The notes under the pieces: model-generated
Seen by the model: the letters and a program-made list of their open reading frames with translations, nothing else
The model's database searches: none
What the model was told of the DNA's origin: nothing
Position numbers and translations under genes: made by a program
Assembly: GCA_022865625.1 (NCBI GenBank)
Contig: JALHTB010000096.1
Coordinates: 1 to 10,963, forward strand
Reading direction: 5' to 3'
DNA: 10,963 bases
From: Candidatus Bathyarchaeota archaeon
GTDB lineage: Archaea; Thermoproteota; Bathyarchaeia; 40CM-2-53-6; FEN-987
Part shown: positions 6,835 through 10,963 of the stretch, in pieces
How positions within the stretch are numbered: the stretch's first letter is position 1
How the letters are laid out: the number at the start of each line of letters is the position of its first letter

Positions 6835-7752
6835 ATGCCAATCACTCTGCGGGCCAACTGCATAGGTTCACTCGCAGCCCAAGTACTCTCAAGAACAAGG
6901 GCAGAGGTGGTTGGGCAGGTACTGAACACCTTCCCAAACTCATTCTACTTGAAGACTCCAGATGATCAGCTGATTTTCGTCACAAATCGCACGCTGCAAT
7001 CTCCGATCACTATCAACCTTGAGTGGAGTCCCAATCTCGAAAGTGCTGTCAAGCCGTTGGATCAGTTCCTGGTTTACGGAAAAGGGATCCAGACCAGAGA
7101 AGTCTCAATTGACATCAGCGACGCGTCATCATATCACCGTCAACCATGGCTCGCAAAACAACTGAGCCCCGATTCTGACAGGATAGGAGCTGCCACGCGA
7201 ATCGTCTCGTTCATTCTAGGAATCATTGACACGAGCCAAAGTGTGCTTGATCCGCGAGGCCTTGCCCACGCAGGCGTGAGGCGATTTGTCAACGACGGAA
7301 TCCTATGTCTAAGACAGTCGAACATGAAGAAGCAATTCGAGAGAATTGCCCTCGAGATCGTGGGCTTGGGATCGGGCTTCACACCATCGGGCGATGATAC
7401 TCTAGGAGGATTCCTTTCCATGTACAACTCTCTTGCACAGTCAGCTGCACGCCCACAGATACTCCTGGATTCCGCAACGCTCCATGGGAGAACAAGTTGG
7501 ATCAGTGCGAAGTTGCTGGACTACATGCAACGGCTCATCCTCGATGATCAAATTCGCCGTGTGATTCATTCCGCCGCCGAAGGAGATGAGAGCACGACGG
7601 TAATTGAACTGGAATCGCTATTTCCGAGAGGGCACACATCAGGGATTGATATCTCAGTTGGTGAAATCTTGGCGCTTAGTCTGGTTCGCGACATTGTATT
7701 CGAGAAGCGAGAGACGGAAATCGTCACTGGTGCGCTTGGGTTTTCCTCGTAA
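6835..7752 (+). CDS. allH: AllH (YlbF, DUF2877), oxamate carbamoyltransferase subunit
   Basis: This 305-residue protein belongs to the DUF2877 family, whose E. coli member AllH is the third protein of oxamate carbamoyltransferase. The signature GLGSGFTPSGDDTLGG lies at residues 177-192, corresponding to the family pattern G-L-G-x-G-x-T-P-S-G-D-D. A second block, GHTSGIDISVG (266-276), matches the usual G-H-[ST]-S-G near the C-terminus. The N-terminal half is a weakly conserved beta-rich region. The ATG is 10 bases after the allG stop, with GGGCCGAAG between them, so the two genes form one operon. A separate promoter follows before the next gene, so this operon probably ends here. I saw no clear terminator hairpin. 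Confidence 0.88.
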   Translation: MPITLRANCIGSLAAQVLSRTRAEVVGQVLNTFPNSFYLKTPDDQLIFVTNRTLQSPITINLEWSPNLESAVKPLDQFLVYGKGIQTREVSIDISDASSYHRQPWLAKQLSPDSDRIGAATRIVSFILGIIDTSQSVLDPRGLAHAGVRRFVNDGILCLRQSNMKKQFERIALEIVGLGSGFTPSGDDTLGGFLSMYNSLAQSAARPQILLDSATLHGRTSWISAKLLDYMQRLILDDQIRRVIHSAAEGDESTTVIELESLFPRGHTSGIDISVGEILALSLVRDIVFEKRETEIVTGALGFSS

Positions 7753-7884
7753 GTTGTGTAGAGAAAGAACTTGCTCAAGTCGATTACGCAAGACGAATGA
7801 TCGCGGAAACAGCTACTGATTGGGAAAGTTCGGTTATCATATTAATACTAGCTTGGGCTGAATAGAAGACTCGAGGTATTGAGG
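7753..7884. promoter_or_regulatory. Promoter region for the GNAT-like gene
   Basis: The box TCATATTAATAC at 7837-7848 resembles an archaeal TATA element. It lies about 40 bases before the ATG at 7885, so transcription would start near 7868-7872. An inverted repeat ACTTG-CT-CAAGT at 7769-7780 lies upstream. GAGGT at 7873-7877 is a suitable ribosome binding site for the ATG. This suggests the next gene has its own transcript and does not depend on allGH. Confidence 0.5.
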
Positions 7885-8622
7885 ATGAGTACAGTCTACT
7901 ATCCGCCACCTGAGACTGTTTCTTTCCCGGAGCACAAGGTCAAGGTCGAGGACATGGAGCCGATCCTCAGATGCGGCATGCCAGAGATGCAGATCATGAA
8001 GGATCGTCCTTGGAAGCCGAAGGTTGTCACTCTGAGGGGCGGCCAGCAGATGCTAATACGGTCAATCAGAGATGATGAACTCGATCAGCTACTTGAGGCC
8101 ATAAAGCCCTACATGTTCGTCGCGAAAGACTTCTACGACATAGTCGGCGTGAGGACATACGGCGAGATTCTTGCCCAAAAACTGCACAGAATCAAGGACG
8201 CCTACACGCAGGTAGGCATAATCGACGGACAGTTAGCGGGTTTAGCCAATGCCCGGATGTTCAACGAAAAGGTCGCCTACAGTCTTCACACAATGAGCTT
8301 CATGAGAGGCGTCGACGCAGGGCCCGCACTATATTACGCCAAGGCTGAGTACGCCTTTGAATATCTTGGAGCTGACATTTGGGAGGCTTGCTTCGAAAGC
8401 TACAACGGATTCCGAGTCATCGGACTACGGTGGGCTCACAAATCCAAGCCTTATCCAGAATTCCAGACCGAGCTAGGCGGAGCCAGAGTCTTCTACCTAG
8501 ACAAAGACCTGTGGAACAACTTCATCAAGAAGAAGTTCCCCGAATACATGGGATCCTACAACGTCCCACAGGAACTATTGAAGAAGTCAGAGCACTTCGC
8601 GGTCGGCCCACCGATCGTATAG
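7885..8622 (+). CDS. Probable GNAT-fold protein of unknown function
   Basis: This 245-residue protein is not one I can name. Its middle and C-terminal parts have the look of an N-acetyltransferase (GNAT) fold. MLIRSIRDDELDQLLEAI (56-73) fits the first strand and helix. VGIIDGQLAGLANARMF (110-126) fits the central strands. MRGVDAGPALYYAKAEYAF (130-148) fits the acetyl-CoA loop R-x-x-x-x-G and following helix, and ESYNGFRVIGLRWAHK (171-186) fits the final helix and strand. The acetyl-CoA loop is not canonical, so catalysis is uncertain. The first 50 residues are proline-rich and unassigned. There are no membrane segments. ATG at 7885 is chosen over the in-frame TTG at 7879 because GAGGT is 7 bases before it. 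It follows allH by 132 bases with its own promoter, so a link to carbamoyl metabolism is only suggested. Confidence 0.5.
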   Translation: MSTVYYPPPETVSFPEHKVKVEDMEPILRCGMPEMQIMKDRPWKPKVVTLRGGQQMLIRSIRDDELDQLLEAIKPYMFVAKDFYDIVGVRTYGEILAQKLHRIKDAYTQVGIIDGQLAGLANARMFNEKVAYSLHTMSFMRGVDAGPALYYAKAEYAFEYLGADIWEACFESYNGFRVIGLRWAHKSKPYPEFQTELGGARVFYLDKDLWNNFIKKKFPEYMGSYNVPQELLKKSEHFAVGPPIV

Positions 8623-8678
8623 AAATCGCAAATCTGCAACGAACGGTTCGCCAAGATTGTCGTCTAGCAGAGATAAAG
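8623..8678. other. Short gap between converging genes
   Basis: These 56 bases separate two convergent stop codons. The symmetrical CGAACGGTTCG near 8640-8650 could form only a very short hairpin, and no T-run follows. No gene or clear terminator is seen. Confidence 0.5.
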
Positions 8679-9617
8679 CTAAACGATGATCTTCATAGCT
8701 TTGGGAAGCATCTCGAATCGCGCGGGCAGGCGTCCGACTACTTCTCCCTCCATCTCCACGAGCTGAGTCTCCTTGGAGTCTGCAACTACTGTTTTGCCTC
8801 TCCAGAACGAGACCTCCGGTATCCCCAGGTAGCTACCCTTTCTGAACTTGCCTAGGCTGGAGACTGCTTTGAGGAAGCCGATATCTCCTATTGACACAAT
8901 ATCGAAGACACCATCGTCCAGCTGCGCCTCAGGAGCGGGCTTGAGCCCGCCGCCGTAGTACCGTCCGTTCGCGACCACGAAGGTGTTCAGGACCTTCTCT
9001 TCTTCCGGGCTGTCATCGATTCTGTATTTCGTCAGTTTGTTCTTGTATGTGGGGAGTGTGGTTAGTATTCCCCACAGGAAGGAGATTTGCCCCCCGAAGG
9101 CCTTCGTTGTTCTGTTGACCTTGTCCACAACCGCTCCGCCTGAACCAAAATCTGCGATGTTGATGAACAATCTTGACCGCTCCGCTCCGTCGAGCCCAAC
9201 AACGGTGCACTTGCCCAAGTCGACGGTCCAAACCTTTCCCGTCCTGATCCTTTCTGCGGCCTCGAACGGAGTTGTGGGAAACTCCAGCGTCTTGACGAAA
9301 TCGCTGCCTGTTCCGATCGACATTACAGCCATGGCCGCTTCAGGGTTGAGTGGTTTGCCGTTGCGAAAGAATCCGTTGACGGTTTCGTTGATTGTTCCGT
9401 CTCCGCCGACTGCTATTATGAGCTCGTAGCCGTCCTTGATTGCCTCGCTTGTGAGCGAGGTAGCGTGGCCTTGTTGCTCGGTGAACCTGACATCGTAGCC
9501 TGTTCTAAGCCCGCGCCGTATCTCCTGGTCAATCCAGGTCCAGTTCTTTCCCACTTCTCCGTTGGCGGATCTGAGATTGACTATGATCGCGGTCTTGCGA
9601 CCTGCAGATGGCGACAT
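8679..9617 (-). CDS. Diacylglycerol/lipid kinase family protein (DagK/YegS type)
   Basis: This 312-residue protein belongs to the diacylglycerol kinase catalytic-domain family, which phosphorylates a lipid alcohol with ATP. The signature AVGGDGTINETVNGFF is at residues 69-84, with GGDGT at 71-75 in the nucleotide site. IGTGSDFVKTL (101-111) corresponds to the family's G-T-x-N-D-F-A-R, with Ser in place of Asn. The C-terminal motif is VEMEGEVVG (about 288-296), where most members have DGE, and Glu292 would be the catalytic residue. The length is typical. There is no signal peptide or membrane segment, so it probably works at the inner face of the membrane. The ATG is 22 bases after the stop of the FAD oxidase gene on the same strand, so the two are likely co-transcribed. 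The true lipid substrate (diacylglycerol, archaeol precursor or polyprenol) cannot be read from the sequence. Confidence 0.9.
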   Translation of the reverse strand: MSPSAGRKTAIIVNLRSANGEVGKNWTWIDQEIRRGLRTGYDVRFTEQQGHATSLTSEAIKDGYELIIAVGGDGTINETVNGFFRNGKPLNPEAAMAVMSIGTGSDFVKTLEFPTTPFEAAERIRTGKVWTVDLGKCTVVGLDGAERSRLFINIADFGSGGAVVDKVNRTTKAFGGQISFLWGILTTLPTYKNKLTKYRIDDSPEEEKVLNTFVVANGRYYGGGLKPAPEAQLDDGVFDIVSIGDIGFLKAVSSLGKFRKGSYLGIPEVSFWRGKTVVADSKETQLVEMEGEVVGRLPARFEMLPKAMKIIV

Positions 9618-9639
9618 GTTCCCACACCAATCCTATACT

Positions 9640-10963
9640 CTAGCGATCAAACTCTAGAAGTTTACCTGGATTCATTATTCCTGTAGGGTCAAGCTGCCTC
9701 TTCATGGCTTTGAGAAGCTCGAGCCCATTGTTGCCAAGCTCCTGCCTGATCCAGGGTGCGTGATCTCTTCCTATGCCGTGGTGGTGGCTTAGTGTGCCGC
9801 CGTTGCGCATGATGCAGTCTGTCGCGGCCTTCTTGATCCTTCCCCATTGCTGGAACTCCTTCCCCTTCACTTGCGGCGCGACGAGAGTAAAGTAGAGAGA
9901 CGCGCCGTCCCGATATGCATGCGAGACGTGACAGAAAGCGAGCCCGGTTACACCCATCGAGGACATCGCATTTTGGATGGCTTTCTTGATCGCCCCGTGA
10001 AGCGTTTCCAGTTTATCCCATGTCGTGGCGGTCTCGAGAGTGTCAACAAGAATGCAGTGGTCGAGCAGAACGTCTCGCAGGTAGGGAAGCTCGTACCTTT
10101 CTTTCGCCCAAGTCTCGCCGACTCCCGAACCGATCACGAAGCTTCTATGGCGCTTGCACGCCTGCAATGCGGAGTTTCGCTCGGCTTTGACCGATGCCTG
10201 AGAGCCTTCGTTTGCGAGAATCATTAGGCAAGCATGAGGGGAAAGATATCCTAGTCTTTTGAGCAGCCAGAGTCCAAGTTTTGTCGTGACGGATTTGATG
10301 AATTCCCTCGGTTCGGATGAGAGCATGAGTGAGATCCTGGTCTCGTCAGGGTCTGACAGTCGCATCATCTCAGGAATCAAACCGTTCTGCATTGTCTCAC
10401 GGATCGCATCGATGCCGTCTCGAAATGACTTGAACATGAGGCCCTCGTACTTTCTGACCTCAGGCAGGCGACGTATGCGCACTTTCGCCTTCGTAATGAC
10501 TCCAAGAGTCCCTTCCGATCCGATCAGAAGCTCCTTTAGCTCGGGGCCCGATGCGGACGCTGGCACCGCCTTTGTGTCCAATCTACCTGACGGTGAAATC
10601 AGCGTCAAGCATTCGACCATGTCCTCGATCTTGCCGTATTTTGTTGATTGCTGACCTGCAGACCGGGTGGCTATCCACCCTCCCAGTGCCGAGAACTGAA
10701 ATGATTGAGGAAAATGGCCGAGCGTGAAGCCTTTGCTGTTCAGCGCATCCTCGAGTTGAGGTCCCGAGATGCCCGCCTCAACGATTGCTGTGAGTGATAC
10801 AGAATCCACTTCGAGTACTCTGTTCATTCTGCGCAGGTCTAGAGTGATGGCTCCTTTGAGACCTCTTCGCTTGATCGGCTCGACTCCGCCGACGACGCTG
10901 CTTCCCCCTCCGAACGGGATGATTGAGATTCGGTTTGCTCGAGCAAATGCCAGAAGCTTCTCG
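9640..10963 (-). CDS. FAD-linked oxidase of the alkyl-DHAP synthase type, 5' partial
   Basis: This is a VAO/PCMH-type flavoprotein most like alkyldihydroxyacetone-phosphate synthase (AGPS), the eukaryotic enzyme that makes the ether bond of ether lipids. The frame is open to the window edge, so the start lies outside. About 440 residues are present. Near the visible N-terminus the FAD-binding segment IIPFGGGSSVVGGVEP lies at about 10876-10923. It is followed by TLGHFPQSFQFSALGGWIA, typical of the AGPS branch. GETWAKERYELPYLRD is in the substrate domain. The three consecutive histidines of SHHHGIGRDH are at 9778-9786, corresponding to the essential histidine tract of AGPS. The chain ends with DPTGIMNPGKLL, the usual end of this superfamily. 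A D-lactate/glycolate dehydrogenase is the main alternative, but the HFPQSF and HHH signatures favour the AGPS branch. The lipid kinase gene follows after 22 bases. Confidence 0.88.
   Translation of the reverse strand, partial: EKLLAFARANRISIIPFGGGSSVVGGVEPIKRRGLKGAITLDLRRMNRVLEVDSVSLTAIVEAGISGPQLEDALNSKGFTLGHFPQSFQFSALGGWIATRSAGQQSTKYGKIEDMVECLTLISPSGRLDTKAVPASASGPELKELLIGSEGTLGVITKAKVRIRRLPEVRKYEGLMFKSFRDGIDAIRETMQNGLIPEMMRLSDPDETRISLMLSSEPREFIKSVTTKLGLWLLKRLGYLSPHACLMILANEGSQASVKAERNSALQACKRHRSFVIGSGVGETWAKERYELPYLRDVLLDHCILVDTLETATTWDKLETLHGAIKKAIQNAMSSMGVTGLAFCHVSHAYRDGASLYFTLVAPQVKGKEFQQWGRIKKAATDCIMRNGGTLSHHHGIGRDHAPWIRQELGNNGLELLKAMKRQLDPTGIMNPGKLLEFDR

Noticed and set aside
8983..9429. 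Open frame of 148 codons on the plus strand
   Set aside because: It lies antisense to the lipid kinase gene, across its GGDGT motif. It is explained by codon bias of the real gene.

Overview
The window looks like a chromosomal stretch from an archaeon, most likely one of the less-studied Thermoproteota (Bathyarchaeia- or Nitrososphaeria-like). This assignment is inferred, not proven. The basis is A/T-rich boxes resembling archaeal TATA elements about 25 bases before plausible start points, very short leaders, use of TTG and GTG starts, and purine-rich ribosome binding sites. Base composition looks even throughout. I see no insertion sequence, phage gene, tRNA, rRNA or CRISPR array.

Layout. 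Positions 1-3297 (+) hold a three-gene molybdenum hydroxylase operon of the xanthine dehydrogenase family, in the order large Mo subunit (start outside the window), FAD subunit, and small subunit with two 2Fe-2S clusters. It ends at a GC hairpin. Positions 3298-3637 hold no confident gene, only a doubtful 35-residue reading frame with a promoter-like box. Positions 3638-5445 (-) encode FdrA/AllF and, directly behind it, an easily missed 57-residue protein that matches the C-terminal tail of fused FdrA proteins. Positions 5541-7752 (+) encode AllG (DUF1116) and AllH (DUF2877). The two halves of this set diverge from a 95-base control region with an A/T box and an inverted repeat. Positions 7885-8622 (+) encode a probable GNAT-fold protein of unknown function with its own promoter. 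Positions 8679-10963 (-) hold a two-gene operon: an alkyl-DHAP-synthase-like FAD oxidase (start outside the window) followed by a diacylglycerol/lipid kinase family protein.

How they may work together. In Escherichia coli AllF, AllG and AllH together form oxamate carbamoyltransferase, which splits oxalurate into oxamate and carbamoyl phosphate at the end of anaerobic allantoin breakdown. A complete AllFGH set next to a molybdenum hydroxylase suggests breakdown of a nitrogen heterocycle or ureido compound, with carbamoyl phosphate as the energy-yielding product. However, the hydroxylase has valine where purine-oxidising enzymes carry the purine-binding glutamate, so xanthine should not be assumed to be its substrate. 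No carbamate kinase, allantoinase or ureidoglycolate dehydrogenase is present in the window. The oxidase and lipid kinase pair looks like a separate ether- or phospho-lipid module.
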